From: Sphingomonas sp. Leaf412
GTDB lineage: Bacteria > Pseudomonadota > Alphaproteobacteria > Sphingomonadales > Sphingomonadaceae
Length of the DNA: 64,000 nt
Assembly (NCBI RefSeq): GCF_001425405.1
Contig: NZ_LMQP01000003.1
Coordinates: 387,715-451,714, forward strand
Direction: 5' to 3'
Positions 9,041 through 17,061 of this stretch are shown in pieces. The notes under the pieces were generated by a model, which ran no database searches, had not been told where the DNA came from, and saw only the letters and a program-made list of their open reading frames with translations. The position numbers and the translations under genes were made by a program. Numbering within the stretch: position 1 is the first letter of the stretch; each line of letters opens with the position of its first letter.

Positions 9041-10135
9041 ATGGGCAAGCTCAACGACCTCAGCGCCGCGGGGACCGCGGTGTGGCTGGATTTCGTGGAC
9101 CGCAAGTTCCTTGCCGACGGCGGGTTGCAGAAGCTGGTCGATCAGGACTCGCTGACCGGCGTCACGTCCAACCCGACCATTTTCGAGAAGGCGATGGGGC
9201 AGGGCGACGTCTATGCGGAGGGCTTCGCGGCGTTCGACGCGGCGAACCCCGGCGCGGAGCCGATGGCGCGGTATGAATCGCAGGCGATCCTGGACATCCA
9301 GGCGGCGTGCGACACGCTGCGCGGCGTGTACGACGCGACCGACGCGCGCGACGGCTATGTCAGCCTGGAGGTGTCGCCGTATCTGGCGATGAAGGGGCCG
9401 GAAACCGCGGAGGAGGCCGCGCGGCTGTGGGATGCGGTCGACCGGCCGAACCTGATGATAAAGATCCCCGGCACCGCCGACGGCGTGCGCGCGATCCGCG
9501 ACACGATCGCCAAGGGGATCAACGTCAACGTCACCTTGCTGTTCGGGATCGAGGCGTACCGGAACGTCGCGCAGGCGCATGCCGAGGGGCTGGAGGAGCG
9601 GGTCGAAAAGGGCCTGCCCGTGGACCGGATCGCCAGCGTCGCCAGCTTCTTCATCAGCCGCATCGACGGGAAGATCGACGCGAAGATCGATGCCGGTACG
9701 GGCGGCGAGGAGGCCAAGGCGCTGAAGGGCAAGGTGGCGATCGCCAACGCGAAGCTCGCCTATGCGTGGTGGCAGGAATTCGTCGCTTCGCCGCGCTGGC
9801 AGACGCTGGAGGCGAAGGGCGCGATGCCGCAGCGGTTGCTGTGGGCGTCGACGGGGACGAAGAACCCGGACTATCCCGACACGCTGTACGTCGACGAGCT
9901 GATCGGGCCGGAGACGGTCAACACGATGCCGCCCAAGACGATGGATGCGTTCCGCGACCATGGCACGGTCGCGCAGACGCTGACGCAGGATGTCAGCGGG
10001 GCGAAGGCGGTGCTGGCCGATGCGGAACGGCTGGGGCTGAACCTGGACGGGGTGACGGCGGAGCTGGTCGAGGAAGGCGTGGCGAGCTTCGCCAAGTCGT
10101 TCGACGATCTGCTGGCGGCGATCGGGAAGGAATAA
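9041..10135 (+). CDS. tal: Transaldolase
   Basis: Class I aldolase-type transaldolase of 364 residues, which shifts dihydroxyacetone units between sedoheptulose 7-phosphate and erythrose 4-phosphate. Motifs are GVTSNPTIFEKAM (about 40-52), the Schiff-base lysine in LMIKIPGT (Lys141), NVNVTLLFGIEAY, and WASTGTKNPDY. The length matches the longer bacterial transaldolase group. AAGGA at 9029-9033 supports ATG 9041 over the upstream GTG 9035. It is very likely co-regulated with tkt just upstream. Confidence 0.95.
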   Translation: MGKLNDLSAAGTAVWLDFVDRKFLADGGLQKLVDQDSLTGVTSNPTIFEKAMGQGDVYAEGFAAFDAANPGAEPMARYESQAILDIQAACDTLRGVYDATDARDGYVSLEVSPYLAMKGPETAEEAARLWDAVDRPNLMIKIPGTADGVRAIRDTIAKGINVNVTLLFGIEAYRNVAQAHAEGLEERVEKGLPVDRIASVASFFISRIDGKIDAKIDAGTGGEEAKALKGKVAIANAKLAYAWWQEFVASPRWQTLEAKGAMPQRLLWASTGTKNPDYPDTLYVDELIGPETVNTMPPKTMDAFRDHGTVAQTLTQDVSGAKAVLADAERLGLNLDGVTAELVEEGVASFAKSFDDLLAAIGKE

Positions 10136-10146
10136 TCGAGGCCGTC

Positions 10147-10213
10147 CGTTCGCCCTGAGCGACGTCGAAGGGCATGCACGGCGCGTGGGCTTCGACTTCG
10201 CTCAGCCCGAACG
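10147..10213. repeat. Element C inverted repeat between convergent genes tal and wecB
   Basis: CCGTTCGCCCTGAGCGACGT pairs with CTTCGCTCAGCCCGAACGG, and the inner GTCGAAG pairs with CTTCGAC. The same type recurs at 11462-11583 and 13204-13275, with a half copy at 19333-19363. Its place between convergent genes would suit a bidirectional terminator. Confidence 0.65.
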
Positions 10214-10230
10214 GAAGTTTGGCGCGGCGG

Positions 10231-11391
10231 TCAGCTTGCCGCCCGCTCCACGCGTTGCGCGCCCCACGCCACCAGGGCGTCGACGATCCGTGGCACGGCG
10301 CGGCCGTCGCCATAGGGGTTGTGGACCCCCGCCATCGCGGCATGTGCGGCGGGGTCGGTCAGCAGTTGCGTCGCCGCCGCCACGATCGCATCCGTGTCGG
10401 TGCCGACGAGGCGGACGGTGCCTGCCGCCACTGCCTCCGGCCGTTCGGTCGTGTCGCGCATGACGAGGACGGGCTTGCCCAGCGAGGGCGCCTCCTCCTG
10501 CACCCCGCCGCTGTCGGTCAGCACCAATGTCGCGGCGTCGAGCATCGCGACGAAGGGGAGATAGTCGAGCGGGGCGATCAGGCGGATGTTGGCGCGGTTC
10601 GACAGCAGGCGCGTCACCGGCTCCTGCACGTTGGGGTTCAGGTGGACCGGGTAGACCACGTCCACGTCCGCGAACCGGTCCGCGATCCGCGCCAGCGCGG
10701 CGCAGATGCGGTCGAAGCCCGCGCCGAAATTCTCGCGCCGGTGGCCGGTGACCAGCAGCAGGCGGCGGCCGGGGGCGGGGAGGGGGAGGTCGAGCGTAAC
10801 CCGCGCCAGCAGCGCCTTGTCGTCGCGAAGGCGCGCGACGACGCGCAGGAGCGCGTCGATGACGGTGTTGCCGGTGACGTGGATCGTGGCGGGATCGACG
10901 TTCTCGCGCCGCAGGTTCATCGCGGCGCGTTCCGTCGGCGCGAAGTGCAGCGCGGCGAGCCCGCCGGTCAGGCGGCGGTTCGCCTCCTCCGGCCAGGGGG
11001 AATACAGGTCGCCGGTGCGCAGCCCCGCCTCGACATGCGCGACGGGGATGCGGTGCCAATAGGCGGACAGGCTGGCGGCGAGGGTCGTCAGCGTGTCGCC
11101 GTGGACGAGGACGATGTCGGGGCGGTCCTTCGCGAACACGTCCGCCATGCCCGACAGGATCGCGGTGGCGGTGCCGGTCAAATCCTGTCCGGGGCGCATG
11201 ACGGCAAGGTCGTGGTCGGCGGACAGGCCGAACAGGCGCATGACCTGGTCCAGCATCTCGCGATGCTGCCCCGTCACGCACACGCGCGCATCGAACCGCG
11301 CGTCTGCGGCGAGCGCGAGCGCGAGCGGCGCCATCTTGATCGCTTCGGGACGGGTGCCGAAGACCGATAGGACCCTGATCGTCACCGCCAT
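10231..11391 (-). CDS. wecB: UDP-N-acetylglucosamine 2-epimerase (non-hydrolysing)
   Basis: Cytoplasmic enzyme of 386 residues that converts UDP-GlcNAc to UDP-ManNAc, the precursor that wecC oxidises. Visible motifs are VFGTRPEAIKMAPL at the N-terminus, VTGQHREMLDQV, VHGDTLTTLAAS (Asp), VAHVEAGLRTGD...PEEANR (Glu), TGHRREN and LTDSGGVQEEAPSLGKPVLVMR for the nucleotide site. ATG 11391 is chosen because family homology starts with its fifth residue. wecC lies on the same strand 1.9 kb upstream with ugd between, giving a UDP-ManNAcA pathway. Confidence 0.93.
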   Translation of the reverse strand: MAVTIRVLSVFGTRPEAIKMAPLALALAADARFDARVCVTGQHREMLDQVMRLFGLSADHDLAVMRPGQDLTGTATAILSGMADVFAKDRPDIVLVHGDTLTTLAASLSAYWHRIPVAHVEAGLRTGDLYSPWPEEANRRLTGGLAALHFAPTERAAMNLRRENVDPATIHVTGNTVIDALLRVVARLRDDKALLARVTLDLPLPAPGRRLLLVTGHRRENFGAGFDRICAALARIADRFADVDVVYPVHLNPNVQEPVTRLLSNRANIRLIAPLDYLPFVAMLDAATLVLTDSGGVQEEAPSLGKPVLVMRDTTERPEAVAAGTVRLVGTDTDAIVAAATQLLTDPAAHAAMAGVHNPYGDGRAVPRIVDALVAWGAQRVERAAS

Positions 11392-11834
11392 CCCCCCTGT
11401 CGACGCATCAGGGCATAGGGGGGAAAGGTGGACAAGGGGTTTCGTGCGTCCCCCACCTTCCGTTCGGCCCGAGCCCTTCGACTGCCTGCCAAGGCAGGCG
11501 CTCAGGACAGGCTTCGGCACGTTGTGCCGAAGTCGAAGGTTAGGCGCGGCGCCTGTGCTTCGACTTCGCTCAGCACGAACGGGGGTGGCGCAAGGGCCGG
11601 GGTGGCGGGTGTGCGGGGCGAACGTCCCGCCTGTCGCCTTCCGTCATGCCGGGCTCGTCCCGGAACCCACCGTGCCGCGCCGCCGCCGGGTCGAGGGGCG
11701 CGGCACGGTGGACCCCGGCACAAGGCCGGGGTGACGGGCCGGGGTGACGGTGTGGCCGGGGGCATCTTCCGTATCCCCGCGACGGTGGGGATCCAGTCTG
11801 GGCTCCCGCCTTCGCGGGAGCACAACAAAGGGTG
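11392..11834. repeat. Gene-free spacer of stacked dispersed repeats
   Basis: No gene is seen in this 443-base spacer between ugd and wecB. It holds an enlarged element C (11462-11583, with internal pairs CTGCC/GGCAG and CTTCGGCAC/GTGCCGAAG), a full element A (11642-11736) and an element B copy in reverse orientation (11762-11826). Three unrelated repeat families in one spacer suggest a tolerated insertion site. Confidence 0.65.
11642..11736. repeat. Element A palindromic repeat
   Basis: It begins CGTCATGCCGGG and ends GGCCGGGGTGACG, with a hairpin at each end (CCGGGCTCGTCCCGG and CCCCGGCACAAGGCCGGGG) and an inner pair ACCGTGCCGCG/CGCGGCACGGT. This is one of the cleaner full copies in the window. 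Confidence 0.75.
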
Positions 11835-13139
11835 CTACCGCCCGATGGAGGTGTAGCGGAACCCCATGCGCGCCGCCTCCGCCGGGGAATAGACGTTGCG
11901 CAGGTCGACCATGACGGGGGCGGCCATGACGCCTGCCAGCCGCTTCAGGTCCAGCCCGCGGAACTCGTTCCACTCGGTCACGATCGCGACCGCGTCGGCG
12001 CCCTTCGCGGCGTCATAGGCGTCGGTGCAATAGGTGATGCCGGGCATCTCCTTCTTCGCCGCCTCCATCCCCTCGGGATCGAAGCCGCGGACGGTGACGC
12101 CCGCGTCGAGCAGGGCCTGCACGATCGACAGGCTGGGCGCGTCGCGCATGTCGTCGGTGTCGGGCTTGAACGTCAGGCCGAGGACCGCGACGGTCTTGCC
12201 CTTGTGATCCTCGCCGAGCGCATTGAGCACTTTCCGGCCCATGGCGCGCTTGCGGGCGTCGTTCACCTTCACCACCGCCTCGACGATGCGCGACGGCGTG
12301 TCGTAATCCTCCGCGGTCTTGAGCAATGCCAGCGTGTCCTTGGGGAAGCACGAGCCGCCGTAGCCGGGGCCGGCGTGGAGGAATTTCTTCCCGATGCGAT
12401 TGTCGAGGCCGATGCCGCGGCTGACGTCCTTCACGTCCGCGCCGACCGCCTCGCACAAATCGGCGATTTCGTTGATGAAGGTGATCTTCGTCGCGAGGAA
12501 GGCGTTGGCGGCGTACTTTATCAGCTCCGACGTGCGGCGGCCGGTGAAGAGGATGGGGTTCTCGTTCAGGTACAGCGGGCGGTAGACCTCGCGCATCACG
12601 GCCATCGCGCGCGGGTCCTCGGTGCCGATGACGACGCGGTCGGGGCGCTTGAAGTCGCCGATCGCGGCGCCCTCGCGCAGGAATTCGGGGTTGGAGACGA
12701 CCGCGACGCTTTCCGCGCCATGGCCTGCGTCGCGCAGGATCGCCTCCACCTTGTCGCCCGTGCCGACGGGGACGGTCGATTTCGTGACGACGACGACGGG
12801 GCCGTCGATCGCGCCTGCGATCTCCTGCGTCGCGGCGAAGACGTAGGTGAGGTCGGCGTGACCGTCGCCGCGGCGCGACGGCGTGCCGACCGCGATGAAG
12901 ATCGCGTCCGCGCCCGACACCGCGGCCTTCAGGTCGGTGGTGAAGGTGAGGCGGCCCGCCTTGACGTTGTCCGCCACCAGCGTGTCGAGGCCGGGTTCGT
13001 AGATCGGCATCCGCCCGGCGTGGAGCGCGTCGATCTTCGCCTGGTCCTTGTCGACGCACACGACGTCGTGGCCGAAATCGGAGAAGCAGGCGCCGGAGAC
13101 GAGGCCGACATAGCCCGAGCCGATCATGGTGATCTTCAT
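11835..13139 (-). CDS. ugd: UDP-glucose 6-dehydrogenase
   Basis: NAD-dependent enzyme of 434 residues making UDP-glucuronate from UDP-glucose. It has a Rossmann start MIGSGYVGLVSGACF, IFIAVGTPSRRGDGHADL, TKSTVPVGT, the central helix with SELIKYAANAFLATKI, and the catalytic cysteine at about residue 264 in GPGYGGSCFPKD. The C-terminal domain contains GLTFKPDTDDMRDAPS. The start lies directly at the Rossmann strand. It sits between wecC and wecB in a surface-polysaccharide precursor group. No glycosyltransferase or polymerase gene adjoins it here. Confidence 0.95.
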   Translation of the reverse strand: MKITMIGSGYVGLVSGACFSDFGHDVVCVDKDQAKIDALHAGRMPIYEPGLDTLVADNVKAGRLTFTTDLKAAVSGADAIFIAVGTPSRRGDGHADLTYVFAATQEIAGAIDGPVVVVTKSTVPVGTGDKVEAILRDAGHGAESVAVVSNPEFLREGAAIGDFKRPDRVVIGTEDPRAMAVMREVYRPLYLNENPILFTGRRTSELIKYAANAFLATKITFINEIADLCEAVGADVKDVSRGIGLDNRIGKKFLHAGPGYGGSCFPKDTLALLKTAEDYDTPSRIVEAVVKVNDARKRAMGRKVLNALGEDHKGKTVAVLGLTFKPDTDDMRDAPSLSIVQALLDAGVTVRGFDPEGMEAAKKEMPGITYCTDAYDAAKGADAVAIVTEWNEFRGLDLKRLAGVMAAPVMVDLRNVYSPAEAARMGFRYTSIGR

Positions 13140-13203
13140 GAATGGTCCTTGATGAAGCGTGTTGTGGCGCGTTTAGGGGGCGAGGGGGAGCGGGGCAACG
13201 TCC

Positions 13204-13275
13204 CACATCCGTTCGCCCCGAGCGACGTCGAAGGGCAGGCGCACAGGCTTCGACGTCGCTCAGCCCGAACGAAAG
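13204..13275. repeat. Element C inverted repeat between wecC and ugd
   Basis: CCGTTCGCCCCGAGCGACGT pairs with CGTCGCTCAGCCCGAACG, with an inner GTCGAAG/CTTCGAC pair. It fills the spacer between two same-strand genes, so it may attenuate read-through. Confidence 0.6.
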
Positions 13276-13281
13276 GGGGGA

Positions 13282-14661
13282 TCAGCTCGCGAGGCGCAGG
13301 GGTTCCGCCGTCGCCGGTATGCGCGGCTGGTCGGGCCAGATGCCGCGGGTGTCGTACACGTGCTTGCCCGCGCGTTCGTCCAGCGGGACCGAGCGGAACA
13401 GGTCGTGGTCGACCAGCACGATCATCGCCGCGCATTCCTCGATCGCGGTGTCCAGGTCGGTCAGCGTCGCGCCCGATCCGTCGAAGGCGGGCGGCAGCGT
13501 CGCGGCATAGGGTTCGACCACGCGGACGCGCGCGCCGAAGCGATGCGCCAGCGCGGCCGCGACCTTCAGCGCGGGGCTTTCGCGGAAGTCGTCGATATTG
13601 GCCTTGAACGCGAGGCCCAGGCACGCGACCGGGCCGGGAACGGCGGCGATCAGCGCGGCGGCGCGTTCGACGACATGGTCGCTCTTGGCGTCGTTCACCA
13701 GCCTCGCGGTGCGGATCAGCGGCGTGTTGGCGGGGTCGCCGTGGACGAGGAACCACGGATCGACCGCGATGCAATGCCCGCCGACGCCGGGGCCGGGTTG
13801 CAGGATGTTGACGCGCGGATGGCGGTTGGCGAGGCGGATGACTTCCCACACATCCACCCCCAAGGTGTCGGCGACGCGGCTCATCTCGTTCGCGAAGGCG
13901 ATGTTGACGTCGCGGAAGGCGTTCTCGGTCAGCTTCGTCATCTCCGCCGCGCGCGCCGTGGTGGTGACGCAGGCGCCGCGGACGAAGCGGCGGTAGAAAT
14001 GCAGCGCCTTGCGCGCGCAGCGCGGCGTGATGCCGCCGATGACGCGGTCGTTGTCGATCAGTTCGACCAGGATGCGGCCAGGCAGGACTCGTTCCGGGCA
14101 ATAGGCGATGGCGACGTCGTGGCCGCCGGCCCCGGGCAGTTTCAGGTCGGGGCGCAGCTGCGCGAGGAAATCGCGCACCTGCTCGGTCGTGCCGACGGGG
14201 GAGGTGGATTCCAGGATGACGGTGTCCCCGGCCTTCAGCACCGTGGCGATCGCGGTCGCGGCCTTCAGGACGTAGCCCACGTCGGGGGCGTGGTTCGCAT
14301 CGAAGGGCGTGGGCACCGCGATTACGAACACGTCCGCGGGCGCGACCTGCGTCGCGGCGACCAGGTTGCCGCGCGCGACGACGCCCGACACGAGGCCGTC
14401 GAGGTCGACCTCCTCGATATGGACGCGGCCGGAATTGACCGTCTCCACGACCTGCGCCGACACGTCGACGCCCAGCACCATCGCCCCCGTCCGCGCGATG
14501 ACCGCGGCGGTGGGCAGGCCGATGTAGCCAAGGCCGAGGACGCAGACCCTGAGTTCGGTTTCGTCGCGCAACGCCGGTTCCTTCGCGAGGGAGAAGCGCG
14601 CGTCATGCGGGGGGAGGGGTTGAGATTTGGTTGTTTTCGGGGGGTGGGCTCGTGTCGTCAT
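13282..14661 (-). CDS. wecC: UDP-N-acetyl-D-mannosamine dehydrogenase
   Basis: Member of the nucleotide-sugar dehydrogenase family, 459 residues as called. It oxidises UDP-ManNAc (from wecB) to UDP-ManNAcA. Motifs are VLGLGYIGLPTAAVIA (42-57), AVPTPFD, ESTSPVGTTEQV, YCPERVLPG, the catalytic Cys297 in GPGVGGHCIAVDPWF, and LGLAFKANIDDFRESPA. The HCIAVDP form favours WecC over Ugd. The first 35 residues have no family similarity. The ATG at 14661 is part of the terminal ATGACG of a palindromic element A, so the true start may be a later codon, such as the TTG of ALRDETE. Confidence 0.9.
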   Translation of the reverse strand: MTTRAHPPKTTKSQPLPPHDARFSLAKEPALRDETELRVCVLGLGYIGLPTAAVIARTGAMVLGVDVSAQVVETVNSGRVHIEEVDLDGLVSGVVARGNLVAATQVAPADVFVIAVPTPFDANHAPDVGYVLKAATAIATVLKAGDTVILESTSPVGTTEQVRDFLAQLRPDLKLPGAGGHDVAIAYCPERVLPGRILVELIDNDRVIGGITPRCARKALHFYRRFVRGACVTTTARAAEMTKLTENAFRDVNIAFANEMSRVADTLGVDVWEVIRLANRHPRVNILQPGPGVGGHCIAVDPWFLVHGDPANTPLIRTARLVNDAKSDHVVERAAALIAAVPGPVACLGLAFKANIDDFRESPALKVAAALAHRFGARVRVVEPYAATLPPAFDGSGATLTDLDTAIEECAAMIVLVDHDLFRSVPLDERAGKHVYDTRGIWPDQPRIPATAEPLRLAS

Positions 14662-15687
14662 GCCGGGTTTGTTCCGGCATCCATGGTGCCGCGAGGGGAT
14701 CGGCGGTTGCGTGCGCGGCGCGGTGGAGCCCGGGACGAGCCCGGGGTGACGGTGGGGTGCCGGGCGTCGTGCGTGGCTTGTTCGGCGTCCATGATGCCGC
14801 GAGGGGATCGGCCGTTGTCTTCGCGGCGCGATGGACCCCGGATCAAGTCCGGGGTGACGGGGGGGGCGTCATGCCGGGCCTGTCTTGGCATCCGTGGTGC
14901 CGCGAGGGGATCGGCCGCTGCGTGCGCGGCGCGGTGGAGCCTGGGGTGACGGTGGGGTGCCGGGTGTCGTGCGTGGCTTGTCCCGGAAGCGGTCGACATT
15001 CGATTTGCCGTGCAGGGTGTTCGCGCGAAGCCGCGAAGACGCGAAGTGAAGGAGGAGACTGGTTCGCGCGGAGGCGCGGAGGACGCGGAGAGTGGCCTGT
15101 GGCGCGGGGCGGCGCTGCCTTCATGGAAGCAGCGATGTCGGGCCGCGGCCGGTAATCGGCGTTGCGAGCTGCCCGGTGCGCGACACCTCCGCGTCCTCCG
15201 CGCCTCCGCGTGAACCCCGACTTCCTTGCGTCTTGGCGGCTTCGCGCGAACACCCTGCACCGGCAAATCGAATGTCGATCTGGCTTTGCATTCATGGAGC
15301 TGCGACACCGGCCGTTGTCTTCGCGGCGCGATGGACCCCGGATCAAGTCCGGGGTGACGGTGGGTGGCTGGTCGTCACGCCGGGTCTGTCCCGGCATCCA
15401 CCGTGCGGCGGGAACGTCGGCCGTTGCGTGCGCGGCGCGGTGGACCCGGGGACGGGCCCGGGGTGCGGGGTGGTGGTGGCGTCGGCCTGCGCCTCTTTAC
15501 CGTCCTGCTCGCGGGCGGGGACGGTCGGGAGGCGACCGGGGCGGCGGGCGGCGTGTCGTCGGTCTGGCCTTTCCGACCGGGCCCCGGCCCGCGCCGGGGA
15601 ACGGTCCCGTATCGGGCACGCAAATCCGGTTTACGCGCACGGAAGGATGCGCCAACCATGCGCGCCGCAACGATACGGGGGATTCGC
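14656..15687. repeat. Gene-free repeat island upstream of wecC
   Basis: About 1 kb without a credible gene. It holds element A copies at 14656-14751, 14766-14859 (left end degraded), 14867-14951, 15308-15359 (right half) and 15373-15467. Between them is a large imperfect inverted repeat with arms 14994-15090 and 15187-15278. The remaining 15468-15687 is spacer leading to tspO, in which I see only a possible AAGGA at 15642. Frames that stay open here are by-products of the GC bias. Confidence 0.75.
14994..15278. repeat. Large inverted repeat (arms about 95 bp, loop about 95 bp)
   Basis: The left arm reads CGACATTCGATTTGCCGTGC, then GGTGTTCGCGCGAAGC and GGAGGCGCGGAGGACGCGGAG. The right arm is its reverse complement with a few mismatches (CTCCGCGTCCTCCGCGCCTC through GCTTCGCGCGAACACC to GGCAAATCGAATGTCG). 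The middle of about 95 bases differs from the arms. The GCGCGGAGGCGCGGAGG text also appears in the tandem array at 17310 and 17610. Confidence 0.75.
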
Positions 15688-16242
15688 ATGGGGTCGATCG
15701 CGTCCAGAGGCCAGCTGCGGATGTCGTTCCTGCGCTGGGCGGCGGTGATCGTGCCGCTGGTCCTGCTGCTGGGGTTCCTGTCGGGGCGGACGGTGGCGTC
15801 GGGGGACGACAGTGCGTGGTACGTCGCGCTGGCCAAGCCGTCGTTCACGCCGCCGGGGTGGGTGTTCCCGGTCGCCTGGTCGATCCTGTATGCGATGATG
15901 GGCGCGGCGATGGCATTGGTGCTGTCGGCGCGGGGCGCGCGGCTGCGCGGATTGGCGACGGCCTTGTTCGTCGGGCAGCTGGCGCTGAACCTCGCGTGGA
16001 CGCCGTTGTTCTTCGGCGCGCACAAGGTGGACGCGGCGTTGCTGGTCATCGTCGGGATCTTGGGCCTGGCGCTGATGACCACGATCGTGTTCGCGCGGAT
16101 CCGGCGGGCGGCGGCGTGGCTGATGGTGCCGTATCTGGCGTGGCTGCTGTTCGCGGGCGCGCTGAACTGGCGGATTTCGGTGCTGAACCCTGATGCCGAA
16201 CATCTTGTGCCCGGCGGCGCGGCGTCCCAGATGATCGGCTGA
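15688..16242 (+). CDS. tspO: TspO/MBR family protein
   Basis: Five-helix membrane protein related to the bacterial tryptophan-rich sensory protein TspO, which binds porphyrins. Seen: a first helix (AAVIVPLVLLLGFLSG), the signature WYVALAKPSFTPPGWVFPVAWSILYAMMG, LNLAWTPLFFGAHKVDAAL, and YLAWLLFAGALNWRISVLN. From ATG 15688 it has 184 residues. ATG 15721 (173 residues) is closer to the usual length of about 160, and ATG 15658 is also possible. GGGGGA before 15688 supports the choice. It is followed by ubiK after 22 bases. Confidence 0.87.
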   Translation: MGSIASRGQLRMSFLRWAAVIVPLVLLLGFLSGRTVASGDDSAWYVALAKPSFTPPGWVFPVAWSILYAMMGAAMALVLSARGARLRGLATALFVGQLALNLAWTPLFFGAHKVDAALLVIVGILGLALMTTIVFARIRRAAAWLMVPYLAWLLFAGALNWRISVLNPDAEHLVPGGAASQMIG

Positions 16243-16264
16243 CACCATCCGGGGAAGACGATCG

Positions 16265-16519
16265 ATGCAGTCCGAAAACCGCCTGTTCGGCGATGCCGCC
16301 AAGATCCTGACCGGTGCCGCGGGCACGATCGCGGGCGCCGCGCGCGAGGCGGAGGCCGGGGTGCGCGACCGCGCGCGCGAATTCATCGGCGGGCTGGACT
16401 TCGTCAGCCGCGAGGAATTCGAGGCGGTGAAGGCGATGGCGGTCGCCGCGCGCGACGAGAACGACGCCCTGCGCGCGCGGATCGAGAAGCTGGAAGCCGC
16501 CGCCGTACCGAAAGTATAG
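16265..16519 (+). CDS. ubiK: Accessory factor UbiK family protein (BMFP)
   Basis: A protein of 84 residues with an N-terminal amphipathic region (LFGDAAKILTGAAGTIAGAA), the conserved FVSREEFEAVKAMAVAARDEN core and a C-terminal coiled coil (ENDALRARIEKLEA). UbiK aids ubiquinone synthesis in Enterobacteria and binds membranes as a trimer. That role here is inferred. ybjN follows 29 bases downstream. The typical third partner proC is displaced 1.1 kb away by repeat DNA. Confidence 0.85.
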   Translation: MQSENRLFGDAAKILTGAAGTIAGAAREAEAGVRDRAREFIGGLDFVSREEFEAVKAMAVAARDENDALRARIEKLEAAAVPKV

Positions 16520-16548
16520 AAACGCGCGGCGCCGCGTGCGATAATGCC

Positions 16549-17061
16549 ATGATGCTCGACGAAGCCGATCGCGATACCGAGGCGGATGCGCCGCTGGACA
16601 TGCTGGAGTCGTATTTCGCGGCGCACGGCTGGCCGACGGAACGCCATGACGACGAACTGACCGCGACGGTCAAGGGAAGCTGGACCCAGTACGAGCTGCG
16701 CGCGCTGTTCCGCGAGGAGGACAGCGTGTTGCAGTTTCTCGCCTTTCCCGACGTGAAGGTCGCGGACGAACGCCGCGCCGCGATCCACGAGACGCTGGCG
16801 CTGGTGAACGAGCAATTGTGGGTCGGCCATTTCGAATTATGGTCGTCGAGCGGCATCCTGCTGTACCGCAACGCCACGATGGTCGACGCGGGCGACGACG
16901 AGGATGCCACGCTGTCGCTGGCGGCGGCGGAGCTGCTGGTCGAGAGCGCGATCGACGAGTGCGAGCGTTTCTATCCCGTGTTCCAGTTCGTCCTGTGGGG
17001 CGGCAAGAGCCCGCGCGAGGCGATCGCGGCGGCGATGGTGGAGACGCAGGGCGAGGCGTGA
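16549..17061 (+). CDS. YbjN domain-containing protein
   Basis: A protein of 170 residues with the YbjN fold pattern: an acidic start, LDMLESYFAAHGWPTERHDDELTATV, LQFLAFPDVKV, ETLALVNEQLWVGHFELW, ILLYRNATMV, and a C-terminal ERFYPVFQFVLWGGKSPREA. The fold resembles type III secretion chaperones. The ATG at 16549 is immediately followed by a second ATG at 16552. In sphingomonads it lies between ubiK and proC, which is the order here. The biochemical role is not known. Confidence 0.85.
   Translation: MMLDEADRDTEADAPLDMLESYFAAHGWPTERHDDELTATVKGSWTQYELRALFREEDSVLQFLAFPDVKVADERRAAIHETLALVNEQLWVGHFELWSSSGILLYRNATMVDAGDDEDATLSLAAAELLVESAIDECERFYPVFQFVLWGGKSPREAIAAAMVETQGEA

Noticed and set aside
11642-11736. 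Element A as an insertion sequence with its own transposase
   Set aside because: The copies are only about 95 bp and hold no gene, so at most they are non-autonomous.
14658-15748. Several open frames of 170-340 codons in the repeat island
   Set aside because: They read through element A copies and the large inverted repeat, giving the same Arg/Gly/Ala-rich text in each copy, and have no conserved domain.
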